From assembly GCF_002177135.1 (NCBI RefSeq), contig NZ_MWPH01000003.1, positions 124,001-188,000 on the forward strand: 64,000 nt of DNA, read 5' to 3'. This DNA is from Natronolimnobius baerhuensis (GTDB lineage Archaea > Halobacteriota > Halobacteria > Halobacteriales > Natrialbaceae). The notes under the pieces were generated by a model, which did not search any database, was not told where the DNA came from, and was given only the letters and a program-made list of their open reading frames with translations. Numbering within the stretch: the stretch's first letter is position 1; every line of letters starts with the position of its first letter. Made by a program: the position numbers and the translations under genes. This document shows, in pieces, positions 18,100-27,094 of this stretch.

Positions 18100-19014
18100 A
18101 TGACCGACACCGACCCAGCGGAATCAGTCGCGCGGTCGCTTCTCGGCACCAAGTGGAAACCGCGCGTCATCCACGCGCTCGCAACCACCTCGAGACTGGG
18201 TTTTGGCGATCTCCAGCGCGAACTCGAGGGCGTCTCGAGTAAGGTTCTCGCAGCCAATCTCGATGACTTGCTCGAACACGACGTCATTACGCGCGACGTT
18301 GTCCGCGAGAACCCGCGCCGGGTTGAGTACGAACTCACCGCTGCCGGCCACGACCTGTACGCGATCCTCGAGTCGATGGCCGAGTGGGACGAGCGATACG
18401 TCGAGGGGGAGGGGTTCCCACGCGTGTTGCTGGCCGACGACGATCACCGACTGCTCGAGATGTACACGCTGTGGCTTTCGGCTGACTACGACGTGGTGAC
18501 GGCGAACAACGGCCGCGAAGCACTCACGCTGCTCGATGACTCGATTGCGGTTGCGATACTCGACCGGAACATGCCAGAACTGACTGGTGAGGAAGTCGCG
18601 ACAGCCATCAGAGAGAGCGGCCAGACGACACCACTTGCGTTTCTCACGGCAGCACAGGTTTCGCCCACTGACGTCTCGTTGCCCGCTGACCGCCTGCTTC
18701 GAAAGCCAGTGCGCAAAGACGAACTCCGCGCTGCAATCGAGGACGTACGTGCACTCACTGACCAGTCACCAATTGGGCGGGCAGTCGACGCACGACGACA
18801 CCGCCTCGAGTTCGTCGAACACCATCTCGGATCGAGCGTCACCGGGACCGATGCCTACGAACAGGCACGCACAGAACTCGAGGCCATCGAAGAGGAACGG
18901 GCGGCTGATCTCGAGAAACGCCAGCCGTGGCGGCGATATCTTGCAGCGGGGATCGCAACCAGTGCCGGCGAGACCGAACCGGACTCTCCAGGTGACTCGA
19001 ATGCGAGGGAGTAA
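18100..19014 (+). CDS. HxlR-type winged-helix / receiver / HalX response regulator
   Basis: This 304-residue protein has three parts. Residues 1-100 form an HxlR/PadR-like winged helix (LLGTKWKPRVIHAL, LGFGDLQRELEGVSSKVLAANL). Residues 105-225 form a receiver (VLLADDDHRLLEMY; phospho-acceptor D155 in AILDRNMPEL; conserved K in LLRKPVRKDEL). Residues 225-285 form a HalX-like helical domain. DNA-binding domains usually follow the receiver, so this order is unusual. It lies between a histidine kinase and another receiver and overlaps the next gene by 14 bases, so it is likely an output of this signalling block. DNA binding through the winged helix is inferred. Confidence 0.88.
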   Translation: MTDTDPAESVARSLLGTKWKPRVIHALATTSRLGFGDLQRELEGVSSKVLAANLDDLLEHDVITRDVVRENPRRVEYELTAAGHDLYAILESMAEWDERYVEGEGFPRVLLADDDHRLLEMYTLWLSADYDVVTANNGREALTLLDDSIAVAILDRNMPELTGEEVATAIRESGQTTPLAFLTAAQVSPTDVSLPADRLLRKPVRKDELRAAIEDVRALTDQSPIGRAVDARRHRLEFVEHHLGSSVTGTDAYEQARTELEAIEEERAADLEKRQPWRRYLAAGIATSAGETEPDSPGDSNARE

Positions 19015-19477
19015 TCCAAACACAGCGACAGACAGCGCGTTTCCAGAAACGCTCTCCAACGTCGTTTACGTCGAAGACAGTGACGACGATGCGGCGATGA
19101 TCGAACTCGTTGCCACCCAGACCGGGTGTGTGGACACCCTCGAGCGAGCCCACAACGTCGAAACTGCACTCGAAATACTCGAGGTGATTGAAGCCGGTGA
19201 GCGTGACCGGCCGAGCGTGCTCCTTGTCGATATTAACCTCGGTGATGGCTCGGGAATCACCGTCGTGCACCGAGCCAGAGCAACGTTCTCGCGGACGGCG
19301 CTCCCTATCGTCGTCTTCAGCGGCTCTGACTCGGAAACGGATGTCAAGCAGGCATACGCCGCGGGAGCGAATCTGTACGTCGTCAAACCGATGCGGTTCA
19401 GGGAGTTTCGCCGGCGGCTGGTCAGTGCGTGTCGATTCCTGGCTGTGACAGCCGCCCGTCCGCAACGCCACTACTGA
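19001..19477 (+). CDS. Single-domain response regulator (Rcp1/CheY-like)
   Basis: This 158-residue protein holds one receiver domain: acidic pocket in VVYVEDSDDDAAMIEL, phospho-acceptor D77 in LLVDINLGDGSG, switch residues in IVVFSGSD, and Lys in LYVVKPMRF. The long loop after the first helix and the NLGDGSG segment resemble the Rcp1 receivers that pair with phytochrome-type kinases. The ATG at 19001 lies within the last codons of the preceding regulator gene (14-base overlap), implying coupled translation. It has no output domain, so it probably shuttles phosphate among the neighbouring kinases. Confidence 0.88.
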   Translation: MRGSNPNTATDSAFPETLSNVVYVEDSDDDAAMIELVATQTGCVDTLERAHNVETALEILEVIEAGERDRPSVLLVDINLGDGSGITVVHRARATFSRTALPIVVFSGSDSETDVKQAYAAGANLYVVKPMRFREFRRRLVSACRFLAVTAARPQRHY

Positions 19478-19530
19478 AGTGAGAACCGTATGACCCCCGA
19501 AGATTAGGGGCTATAACACGTTAGCAGCGT

Positions 19531-20667
19531 ATGGTCGCGGATCGCCAGGCGACACAGCGGGTCCTGCTCGTCGAAGACGACGACGCCGATGCACAGCTGT
19601 ATCGAACGATGCTCCAGCAACTGCAAGCCGATTCATTCACCGCGATGTACACCCCGTCGGTCGCCGTCGAACACGTCGAAACGCTTGAGGCTGCACTCTC
19701 CACGCTTCGGGCGGATTCCGGGTCGATAGACGTCGTCCTCCTCGATCTGAACTTATCCGATTCTGTGGCGTTTGCGACGCTCGAGGCCGTCCTCGAGGCG
19801 GAGGCGGACGTTGCTGTAGTCGTCCTAACGGGGATCGATGACGGCTCGCTTGGACTCGAGGCCGTCGAGCGAGGCGCACAGGACTTTCTCGTCAAAGATC
19901 ACGTCACACCGCGGGTGTTGACCCGGACAGTCACGTACGCCATCGAGCGCAAGCGCCAAACGCTCGAACTCGAGCAAAAGCGCCGGGAACTCGCGGTGTT
20001 GAACTGGCTTGTCCGCCACGAAATCAGAGACGACGCTGCCGTCGTCCTCGGCTGGGCGGGCGAACTCGACCCCGACGGACCCGCCGAAGAGCGAATCATC
20101 TCGCGAATCGCCGAGGCCGGCGACCACATCGTCGAACTAACTGAATCCGTCGGTGCGATGGTCCAGGCACTTGAGGAGTCCACGGCTCCCCTCAAGTCAA
20201 TCGACCTCCGGGACGTTCTCGAGGAGGAAATCGAACGGCTCGAGGAGCGCCACGACGGCATCAGCGTGGCTCTCGAAGCGGAAAATGCGACGCGAGTTCG
20301 TGCCGACCGATTTCTCAACGTCGTCGTTCGAAACGTGCTGACGAACGCTGTCGTCCACGATGATACGGGGTCGCCCGAACTCACAGTGACCGTACAGGGG
20401 GACGAACCCGACCCTGAGGACTCCGCCGACTCGAGCGACGCCATGGTCTGTCTCGAGGTGAGCGATACCGGCCCTGGGATTCCGGCAGCAGAACGTCGCA
20501 CCGTCACCGATCCCGGCAAGTCCGGTCAGAACGGCGGAACCGGCCTCGGACTGTATCTCGTCCGAACGTTCGTCGAGCGCTACGGCGGCCACCTCGAGAT
20601 CAAGGACAACCAGCCCCGCGGGACGACCGTTCGAATCTGGCTCGAACGAGCGGCGTACCCACCGTAA
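19531..20667 (+). CDS. Receiver-linked histidine kinase
   Basis: This 378-residue protein has an N-terminal receiver ([15 protein letters not shown]72 in [11 protein letters not shown] in FLVKDHVTP). A coiled linker ([19 protein letters not shown]) leads to an H-box with H163 in [14 protein letters not shown], typical of haloarchaeal kinases. The HATPase_c domain follows ([27 protein letters not shown]). No sensor domain is present, so it probably relays signals delivered to its receiver, perhaps from the kinase at 14540. It closes the signalling block and is followed after about 90 bases by pcn, which has its own promoter. Confidence 0.9.
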   Translation: MVADRQATQRVLLVEDDDADAQLYRTMLQQLQADSFTAMYTPSVAVEHVETLEAALSTLRADSGSIDVVLLDLNLSDSVAFATLEAVLEAEADVAVVVLTGIDDGSLGLEAVERGAQDFLVKDHVTPRVLTRTVTYAIERKRQTLELEQKRRELAVLNWLVRHEIRDDAAVVLGWAGELDPDGPAEERIISRIAEAGDHIVELTESVGAMVQALEESTAPLKSIDLRDVLEEEIERLEERHDGISVALEAENATRVRADRFLNVVVRNVLTNAVVHDDTGSPELTVTVQGDEPDPEDSADSSDAMVCLEVSDTGPGIPAAERRTVTDPGKSGQNGGTGLGLYLVRTFVERYGGHLEIKDNQPRGTTVRIWLERAAYPP

Positions 20668-20722
20668 CTCGAGGCCGGTCCATCCGGGCGACGGTCGCCC
20701 GTTGCCCGCGCGTAAAGGGTGG

Positions 20723-20730
20723 CTTTTTAT
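20723..20730 (+). promoter_or_regulatory. TATA box of pcn
   Basis: CTTTTTAT is centred 30 bases before the pcn ATG, the spacing of a leaderless haloarchaeal transcript. It supports the start at 20756 rather than the upstream in-frame starts. Confidence 0.55.
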
Positions 20731-20755
20731 GTCGACCGTTCGTAGCCCGACGCAT

Positions 20756-21499
20756 ATGTTCAAGGCCATCGTGAGCGCAGAAACGCTCACCAGCGCGCTC
20801 GATTCGATCAGCGTGCTGGTCGACGAGTGTAAGATCCACCTCGAGGAAGACGGACTCGAAATTCGGGCCGTCGATCCCGCCAACGTTGGGATGGTCGATC
20901 TCTCGCTCGACGCGGCTGCGTTCGAATCGTACGAAGCCGACGGCGGACTGATCGGCGTCGACCTTTCGCGACTCGAGGACATCGCAGGGATGGCCGAATC
21001 CGGCCAGCTCATCCAACTCGAACTCGACGAAGAGACACGCAAACTCCACATCCAGATCGACGGGCTCGAGTACACCCTCGCGCTGATCGACCCCGATTCG
21101 ATCCGCCAGGAACCCGACATTCCGGATCTGGACCTGCCCGCCGAGGTCATCCTCGAGGGCAAAGACGTCAACCGCTCCGTGACGGCAGCCGATATGGTTT
21201 CGGACCACATCGCACTGGGCGTCGAGGAAGGCGAGGAGTACTTCTATGTCGATGCAGAGGGCGACACCGACGATGTCCACCTCGAACTCACACAAGAGGA
21301 TCTGATCGACCTGCAGCTTGGGCCTGCCCACTCGCTGTTCTCGCTTGACTATCTCAAGGACATGAACAAGGCGATTCCCTCTGACACCGAAGTGACGCTC
21401 GCACTCGGCGAGGAGTTCCCCGTCAAAATCTACTTCGGCTTCAGTGAAGGGAAAGGACAGGTCACCTACATGCTCGCGCCGCGGATCCAGAGCGACTGA
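20756..21499 (+). CDS. pcn: DNA polymerase sliding clamp PCNA
   Basis: This 247-residue clamp protein begins [27 protein letters not shown] and ends in MLAPRIQSD, the typical archaeal PCNA length and termini. The trimeric ring encircles DNA and tethers polymerases, ligase, Fen1 and other PIP-box proteins. The interdomain loop and the LAPRI-type C-terminus that hold PIP boxes are present. It is one of several replication genes in the window (priL, polC, hef). It is transcribed alone from a TATA box 30 bases upstream. Confidence 0.97.
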   Translation: MFKAIVSAETLTSALDSISVLVDECKIHLEEDGLEIRAVDPANVGMVDLSLDAAAFESYEADGGLIGVDLSRLEDIAGMAESGQLIQLELDEETRKLHIQIDGLEYTLALIDPDSIRQEPDIPDLDLPAEVILEGKDVNRSVTAADMVSDHIALGVEEGEEYFYVDAEGDTDDVHLELTQEDLIDLQLGPAHSLFSLDYLKDMNKAIPSDTEVTLALGEEFPVKIYFGFSEGKGQVTYMLAPRIQSD

Positions 21500-21671
21500 A
21501 GCTACCGCATAAACGACCACGGGTCGGGTGACCCGTGGAACTCTCGCTGTTTTCTTTAGAGGCCAGTTGGAAATTCTCCAAGCGCCAATCCAGACGCTCT
21601 CAGCCACTCGAGTGTCGTACGAAGTGACGGATCCCCGCCTTTATTTCGGTCGATCTCGTCATCGAATCCTA

Positions 21672-22346
21672 ATGGCGACCCTCGTCGAGTTTTCTGTCTC
21701 CACGGAGCAATTTCCCTTTGGAACGCTGTTTGGAACCATTCCGGGCGTGTCGGTCGAACTCGAGCGCCTCGTGCCGACGACCGAGTCACTGTTTCCGTAC
21801 GTCTGGATCCGCGGGGCCAGTAGCTCCGAGGCAGAGGCTGCACTCAAGGCAGCGCCTGAGACGGCCGGATTTACGCAAATTGACGATCTTGGCACCGATG
21901 GCATCCTGTATCGCACCGCCTGGAACCCTGACATTGATGGCATTCTCGAGGCCATCGTCGACTCGAGCGTGACGCTTCTGTCCGCAACTGGCAAGCGAGA
22001 TCAGTGGCTGTTTCGGCTCCGGGTTAGCAGCCACGGCGCACTCAGTGAGTTCCGCAGGCGCTGTCAGGACCGTGGCATCGAGATCGAGGTCGCTCGCGTC
22101 CAGCCACTCCAGCCAACCGACCGAACCGATGGCCTCACTCCCGCACAGTTCGAAGCGCTCGAGTTGGCGTATCGGCGGGGCTACTTCGATGAGCCACGGC
22201 GGGCAACACTCGACGAACTCGCGAGCGAACTCGAGATCACGCGCCAGTCACTTGCGGGGCGACTCAAACGTGGCCATCGAAACCTGTTGGCCGGGCTGTT
22301 CGACCTGACGCAGGCGGCTGATCGGCTCCAGGAGTCACCGTCGTAA
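21672..22346 (+). CDS. HTH-10 family (bacterio-opsin activator-like) transcription regulator
   Basis: This 224-residue protein has a C-terminal HTH-10 domain: LTPAQFEALELAYRRGYFDEPRRATLDELA followed by ITRQSLAGRLKRGHRNLL, the halophile-specific Bat-type DNA-binding domain. Residues 1-150 form the accompanying sensor-like region of this family (MATLVEFSVSTEQFPFGTL; LFRLRVSSHGALSEFRRRC). There is no PAS or receiver domain. Such one-domain Bat-like regulators typically control single metabolic or stress genes. The target is unknown; the HalOD1 gene downstream is a candidate by position only. Confidence 0.88.
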   Translation: MATLVEFSVSTEQFPFGTLFGTIPGVSVELERLVPTTESLFPYVWIRGASSSEAEAALKAAPETAGFTQIDDLGTDGILYRTAWNPDIDGILEAIVDSSVTLLSATGKRDQWLFRLRVSSHGALSEFRRRCQDRGIEIEVARVQPLQPTDRTDGLTPAQFEALELAYRRGYFDEPRRATLDELASELEITRQSLAGRLKRGHRNLLAGLFDLTQAADRLQESPS

Positions 22347-22440
22347 CGAGGCGAACGTCGCGCATACTCTGCGAGAATATATTTAAAAATACTACATAGT
22401 AAGGATTGCACCTACCACCCTCCTCACGGTATGTGTGGGT

Positions 22441-22758
22441 ATGTCCTCCACCGACGACACGACGGATTCGAGTGACGGCCACGATGGCACGTATATTACG
22501 ACGGTCGACCCCACCGGACCCGAACGTGTAAGCGACGCCGTCATCTCGAGCGTTGCCACAGTCTGTGAGACAGAGCCAACGCGTCTCGAGCCACTCTATG
22601 ATGCAATCGACCCTGACGCACTCAATGCACTCGTTTCTCACGCTCACCGAGTTGGCAGCGAAGGCACTCACGAACTGTGGTTCGTCTACGAAGGACACGA
22701 TATTGGCGTCCGAACTGACGGCGAGATTCACGTTTGCGAGCGCACGGAAGCGAACTGA
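22441..22758 (+). CDS. HalOD1 output-domain protein
   Basis: This 105-residue acidic protein is, from about residue 33, the haloarchaeal output domain HalOD1 (VISSVATVCETEPTRLEPLYDAIDPDALNALV, and VWF-like FVYEGHDIGVRTDGEIHV). HalOD1 occurs alone or behind sensor domains and is thought to act in signalling, but its molecular role is not established. A good TATA-like element (ATATTTAAAA) lies near 22378-22387. An in-frame GTG at 22435 would add two residues; the ATG is preferred. Confidence 0.85.
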   Translation: MSSTDDTTDSSDGHDGTYITTVDPTGPERVSDAVISSVATVCETEPTRLEPLYDAIDPDALNALVSHAHRVGSEGTHELWFVYEGHDIGVRTDGEIHVCERTEAN

Positions 22759-22774
22759 CTGCTACACTGCTGAT

Positions 22775-23689
22775 CTATGTGCGTCGGGGCGAAGCCATGT
22801 CATCGACAGCAGTGGCCGCCTCGAGTCCCTCCTCGAGTGCTGTTCGGATGAGCGTCGCGACGTGGTCGTCGTTCTCGATGAAGACACAGTGAGACCCACC
22901 CTCGAGCAGTTCCAGTTGTGTGTTGGGAATACGTTCTGCGAGCAGGCGAGCGTTCGTTGCCGGACTCACGCGGTCGTCAGTACCGTGGATAACAAGTGTT
23001 GGAACGGTGAGCTGTGGCAGTCGGTCGCTGACGGAACCGCCTGTCAGGGCGGCTGCCTGTGCCGTCCGCGCCGCGCCGGTCGCATCCTGTTCGCGCCGCC
23101 ATTCGATAATGCGATCCATCAGATGCGGATTCCGGTTCGTAAACCGCTCGGAGAAGGCCGGGCGCATTCGATTGCGAAGCGTCTCACGATCTGAGCCCGA
23201 GGGCGCGCCGAACAGTTGCTCGCGGGTTTCCTCAGGCATCGGCGCAGCGTCCGGCCCGCCGTGTGTCGAGCCGATGAGCGTCAGCGACGCCGCACGCGTA
23301 TACTCGAGGGCGTACTCCTGGGCGATCAGGCCGCCGAGGTCGGCCCCGACGAGGTGGGCGTGTCGGACGCCGGCATCCTGCAGGATAGCGTCGAGATCGG
23401 CCGCTAACCCGGCGAGCGAGTAGCCCGCGACTCGAGAAATGAGGGGGTTCCGAAGGCGGCGTGGGAGTCGGGAAACGAGTGGTGGAAGCCCCGCGTCAGA
23501 CCGGCCCGTCCCGCGCGTATCTGGTGCGATGATGTCGTACTCGTCGCTGAGTGCCTGGCGCTGCCAGCGCCACAGCCAGCGGCCGAATCCCAGCCCCTGC
23601 AGGAAGACGATTGTCTCGCTCGATCCGTCGCTGTCTGCACGCTCGTGGTCGTAGGACAGAGACACGCCGTCCCGCGTCGCCCGTGGCAT
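22775..23689 (-). CDS. Alpha/beta-hydrolase with aspartate at the nucleophile elbow
   Basis: This 304-residue alpha/beta-hydrolase has an oxyanion segment (FLQGLGFGRWLW), the nucleophile elbow LVGADLGGLIA, an acid-bearing loop (VIHGTDDRVSP) and the catalytic His in LEGGSHCVF. The elbow has D117 where lipases and esterases have Ser (G-x-S-x-G). Asp at this position is the hallmark of epoxide hydrolases and haloalkane dehalogenases, although those usually read DWGG. The substrate is unknown. I chose MPRATRDGVSL as the start; 26 more codons upstream lack fold similarity. It converges with the HalOD1 gene. Confidence 0.82.
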   Translation of the reverse strand: MPRATRDGVSLSYDHERADSDGSSETIVFLQGLGFGRWLWRWQRQALSDEYDIIAPDTRGTGRSDAGLPPLVSRLPRRLRNPLISRVAGYSLAGLAADLDAILQDAGVRHAHLVGADLGGLIAQEYALEYTRAASLTLIGSTHGGPDAAPMPEETREQLFGAPSGSDRETLRNRMRPAFSERFTNRNPHLMDRIIEWRREQDATGAARTAQAAALTGGSVSDRLPQLTVPTLVIHGTDDRVSPATNARLLAERIPNTQLELLEGGSHCVFIENDDHVATLIRTALEEGLEAATAVDDMASPRRT

Positions 23690-23834
23690 ACTCGAGTCGA
23701 TGTGTCGTATCCCCTTGTAATCGACCCTCGAGGAAAGTGATTGGGTACCGAGTGGAACGGTGGTCACGACCCATACTAAAACGTGAACTGGACAATCAGG
23801 GTGTTTATCCCATCGGAGTCACATCGTTTCACCG

Positions 23835-24947
23835 ATGCAGCGACTGCACGCTCGGTACCCGTTTCTCGAGGCTGCCCGCGACACTGTGGCGACGGAGACG
23901 GTCGACCTGGCCACCGTCGTCGAACAGGACCGCGCAGTCGTCGACCGAGCGCGCCAGCGCGTGATCGCCGCGCTCGACGACGGCACCGTCGGCGACGCTC
24001 ACCGCGACCCCCGGATCGAACTCCTCTCCTATCCCGTCGCTCGCGTGCTGGTCTCGATGGTCGACGAACGCGTCCTCGTGCGCAAGTACGCCCGCGCCGA
24101 ATCCGCGACCGCCTACGAACGCTTTACCACCGACCTCGAGGATACGACCGAACTCAAAAGCGTCGAGACCACCGGCCTCGACCTCGACGAACTACTCGCC
24201 GAGTTCGACCTCGAGGACGCAGTCGAGGACGTCACCCCTATAGAGAGCGACGACACCACCTATCGGATCGACGTGGGGCAGTACCTGTTGCTCGCCGAGG
24301 ACCTGTACGACGACCGCTGGCGACTCGTGAATCAGCCCCTCAATCGGGGTGCGGTCCCAGTGTCCGAAGCCGATCTGCTAACGCTCCTGCGGGAAGCGAT
24401 CCGCAGTCGCATTGATGAGGGGCTTCCCTTCGACGTTCCCGAGACAATCGCCGCCAGTCTCGAGGCCGACGCCGAAGAGATCCGGGACGTACTCGCCGAT
24501 CTCGATCTGACGCGCGAGATCGACACGGTCGTCCCCGACCTGTTCCCGCCGTGTATGAAGGCGCTGCTGGACCAGATTCAGAAAGGCGAGCACCTGCCCC
24601 ATCACTCGCGATTTGCGATTACCGCCTTCCTGACGAGCATCGGCATGTCGACCGACGATATCGTCGACCTCTACCGGGTGAACTCCTCGTTCGGCGAGGA
24701 GATGACGCGCTACCAGACCGACCACATCGGCGGCGAAACGTCGCCAACGGAGTACTCCCCGCCCTCGTGTGCCACGATGCAATCGTACGGCGACTGCGTG
24801 AACAAAGACGACCTCTGTGAGCAAATCCCGCATCCGATGGCCTACTACGAAGAACGGATCGACGACGCCGATGACGACGAACTCGAGGACTGGCGCGGGA
24901 ATGACGATGACGGCGAGGAGGAGACGGCGTCGGCCAGCAGCGAGTGA
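23835..24947 (+). CDS. priL: DNA primase large subunit PriL
   Basis: This 370-residue subunit pairs with PriS to make RNA/DNA primers for replication. The N-terminus MQRLHARYPFLEAARD and the C-terminal iron-sulfur region identify it: C in LFPPCMKALL, then CATMQSYGDC...LCEQIPHPMAYY supplies further cysteines, and the HHSRFAITAFL segment is the conserved helix of the Fe-S domain. The end is a very acidic tail. A TATA-like TTTATC lies about 29 bases before the ATG, consistent with a leaderless mRNA. The window holds no priS. Confidence 0.93.
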   Translation: MQRLHARYPFLEAARDTVATETVDLATVVEQDRAVVDRARQRVIAALDDGTVGDAHRDPRIELLSYPVARVLVSMVDERVLVRKYARAESATAYERFTTDLEDTTELKSVETTGLDLDELLAEFDLEDAVEDVTPIESDDTTYRIDVGQYLLLAEDLYDDRWRLVNQPLNRGAVPVSEADLLTLLREAIRSRIDEGLPFDVPETIAASLEADAEEIRDVLADLDLTREIDTVVPDLFPPCMKALLDQIQKGEHLPHHSRFAITAFLTSIGMSTDDIVDLYRVNSSFGEEMTRYQTDHIGGETSPTEYSPPSCATMQSYGDCVNKDDLCEQIPHPMAYYEERIDDADDDELEDWRGNDDDGEEETASASSE

Positions 24948-24968
24948 GTCTATTTTGAACCGATTCGA

Positions 24969-25445
24969 TTACTCTTGATGCGACTCCTCGAGTTCGTCGG
25001 CCTGTTCTTGAATCTCTTGCAGTGCCTGCTCTTGCTCGCCGCGAGCGAGGCCACCCGATTCGACGTGACGACCACCGTACTGCCAGGACGGAATGGCGTT
25101 CCAGACGCTCGAGTCGCCACCATCGTCGCCATCGCGGTCGCGGTCCTGATCCTGATCCGGAGTCTCGTCGCTGCTCGAGCGGGACGACCAGAGGACTGCA
25201 AGCAAGACGAGTACGGCAGTGCCAGCGAGCAGGACCGACGCGGGGTCGCTCAGTGACCCGCTGTCGATGACCGACGAGCGCATGAGCACCGAGGTGACGA
25301 GCAAGACGGCGACAGCGGCGAGTCCGACGCGACGGAACCGCGAGCGCCGTGGCGAGGTGCTGGCTGTGCTGTCAGCGTCGGAATCAGAACTCACCGCATC
25401 GCGAGTCTCACCGGGAGGGTCAGTATCGGACGCCGGAGGTGACAT
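24969..25445 (-). CDS. Membrane protein with C-terminal coiled segment, haloarchaeal
   Basis: This 158-residue protein has a Ser/Asp-rich N-terminus, two membrane helices (VGLAAVAVLLVTSVLM; SVLLAGTAVLVLLAVLW), a charged linker (DQDQDRDRDGDD) and an amphipathic Glu/Gln-rich C-terminal helix (EQEQALQEIQEQADELE). The WNAIPSWQYGGRHVESGGLAR segment before the helix looks like the conserved part of a halophile family and could be a short oligomerisation (SHOCT-like) unit. The function is unknown. It converges with priL and is followed on the same strand by two more membrane-protein genes upstream in the map (25515, 25837). Confidence 0.75.
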   Translation of the reverse strand: MSPPASDTDPPGETRDAVSSDSDADSTASTSPRRSRFRRVGLAAVAVLLVTSVLMRSSVIDSGSLSDPASVLLAGTAVLVLLAVLWSSRSSSDETPDQDQDRDRDGDDGGDSSVWNAIPSWQYGGRHVESGGLARGEQEQALQEIQEQADELEESHQE

Positions 25446-25514
25446 AGTCCCTCTCGAGTAGCGATGGTAAAAAAGAGCGAGGCGCGGTTACTGGCAGTGA
25501 AACAACAAGATTGG

Positions 25515-25781
25515 TTAGTACGCGTTCTGTGCCTCGAGGTCGTCACTATCGTCTTCAATCTCGTCACTCGGATCGTTCAGGACGAACGCGAGCAAGATGC
25601 CAATGACGGTCATGAGGATGATAAATCCGATGATGGTGTAGACGAGGAGTTCGCCGCCGTCAGACTGGAGGACACCGCTTTCGTCGCCATAGGTTGTGCC
25701 GATCCAGATCATCGTGCCGAGCATTGCGAGGACGGCACTGACGGAGACGACGATTTCGATGAGTTGCTCTCGGTCGAGCAT
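25515..25781 (-). CDS. Small two-helix membrane protein, haloarchaeal family
   Basis: This 88-residue protein starts MLDREQLIEIVVSVSAVLAMLGTMIWIG, with a second helix (LLVYTIIGFIILMTVIGILLAF) and an acidic tail (NDPSDEIEDDSDDLEAQ). I recall close small haloarchaeal proteins under a DUF74xx number but cannot name it firmly. It lies 55 bases downstream of htpX on the same strand, so it may be co-transcribed with the protease. No catalytic motif is visible. Confidence 0.75.
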   Translation of the reverse strand: MLDREQLIEIVVSVSAVLAMLGTMIWIGTTYGDESGVLQSDGGELLVYTIIGFIILMTVIGILLAFVLNDPSDEIEDDSDDLEAQNAY

Positions 25782-25836
25782 TACTGCAAGGATTTCGTCG
25801 GACAGGCCAAAAGCGCTTCGAAGCGCGTGGGCGGGT

Positions 25837-26730
25837 CTAGATCGTCGCCATCTGTTTCTCGAGGTCGCGCAGTTGCTCGACTCGGTTTTCGGTCGAGGGG
25901 TGGGTGCTGAACAGTTGCCCGACGACGCCGGACTTGATTGGGATGATGAAGAAGGCGTTCATCTCGGCTTCCTCGCGCATGTCGTCTTTTGGCACCTGAT
26001 CCATTTTCCCGGAGATTTTCATGAGCGCGGAGGCGAGCGCACCGGGGTTTCCCGTGATCGCTGCGGCACCGCGGTCGGCGGCATACTCGCGATAGCGTGA
26101 GAGCGCTCTGATCAGCAGGTAGCTGATAATCCAGACGACCAGCGAGACGAGGATTGCAACGACGATGCCACCGCCGCCCTTGCCGCCGCGATTGCCGCCG
26201 CCACCGAAGAACGCGCCCCAACGAACGATCATGAACGCGATTGTCGAGAGGAACGACGCAATAGTCATTACCATCATGTCGCGGTTCTTGACGTGGGCGA
26301 GTTCGTGGGCGATGACGCCATCGAGTTCGTCTCGCTCGAGGGTGTCCATCAACCCGGTCGTCACCGCGACGACGGCGTTTTTCTGATTGCGCCCGGTCGC
26401 GAAGGCGTTTGGAACGTTCGAGTCGATAACTGCAACTTGGGGTTTCGGCACATCGGCTTGCTGTGAGAGGCGTTCGACCGAGCCGTGGAGTTGCGGGTAC
26501 TCGTCGGCTGAGACCTTCTGTGCGCCCATGCTGCGCAGCGCGAGTGTGTCGCTGTAGTAGTACTGCACGAGAGACATGCTGCCGAACAACGCAGCGAAGA
26601 TGAAGAGACTCCCTGCACCGTCTGTGAGATATAGTGTGAGCACGCCTGCAAAGACGATGTACAGTGCAAACAGCAGAAACATCGTCAGAAACATTCGGAA
26701 CCGAAGCCCCCAGTCCGCCTGCCAGTTCAT
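25837..26730 (-). CDS. htpX: HtpX-like membrane zinc metalloprotease (M48)
   Basis: This 297-residue membrane protease of family M48 degrades misfolded membrane proteins. It has two N-terminal membrane helices (MFLTMFLLFALYIVF; SLFIFAALFGSMSLV), the zinc-binding IAHELAHVKNRD (HExxH), two further helices and the downstream zinc ligand in EYAADRGAAAITG. A Gly-rich loop (GGGGNRGGKGGGG) sits between helices 3 and 4. The C-terminus LFSTHPSTENRVEQL is the conserved M48 end. It begins a leftward group with the two small membrane proteins. The gap upstream carries origin-recognition-box-like repeats. Confidence 0.95.
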   Translation of the reverse strand: MNWQADWGLRFRMFLTMFLLFALYIVFAGVLTLYLTDGAGSLFIFAALFGSMSLVQYYYSDTLALRSMGAQKVSADEYPQLHGSVERLSQQADVPKPQVAVIDSNVPNAFATGRNQKNAVVAVTTGLMDTLERDELDGVIAHELAHVKNRDMMVMTIASFLSTIAFMIVRWGAFFGGGGNRGGKGGGGIVVAILVSLVVWIISYLLIRALSRYREYAADRGAAAITGNPGALASALMKISGKMDQVPKDDMREEAEMNAFFIIPIKSGVVGQLFSTHPSTENRVEQLRDLEKQMATI

Positions 26731-26821
26731 AGTTCGTGTACGTGCTCAGGCGGAATAAGTGTCACCAACGGAACGCTCTCGATATATTCGATAGTTGAAT
26801 ATTCTCGAGGCGATGATTGAC

Positions 26822-27008
26822 AACCCCTTCGTTTCGCATGGAGACCACGGGACACGGGGCTGTCTGACACGCTCTATGTGGTCCGTGTCTGACGGGTGGC
26901 TGACACAGCGCTCCGGGTTTGAGGGATGGGCCAGGTTACCCCTTACGGCCGAACCCACTCGAGCACCAGAGAGACACCAGCAACGGAACCCCCTCGTTTC
27001 GCATGGAG
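26822..27008. repeat. Pair of direct repeats resembling archaeal origin recognition boxes
   Basis: Two 22-base copies (26822-26843 and 26987-27008) differ at one position and are 165 bases apart in the same orientation. On the minus strand the unit reads CTCCATGCGAAACGAAGGGG, which fits the haloarchaeal ORB pattern: a CCA, then GAAAC, then AA and a G-string. They lie in the 364-base gene-free gap between the divergent htpX and nmd3, which has no other gene. No orc1/cdc6 gene is adjacent. They could be Orc1/Cdc6 binding sites or a minor origin. Confidence 0.45.
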
Positions 27009-27094
27009 TTCTCAACTCGTGTGAATTGATGCCACAGAACATCGGTGGCGAACGGAGCGGGCCGTTTAACTCGCTCAGTCCGTAAGGATGGCTA

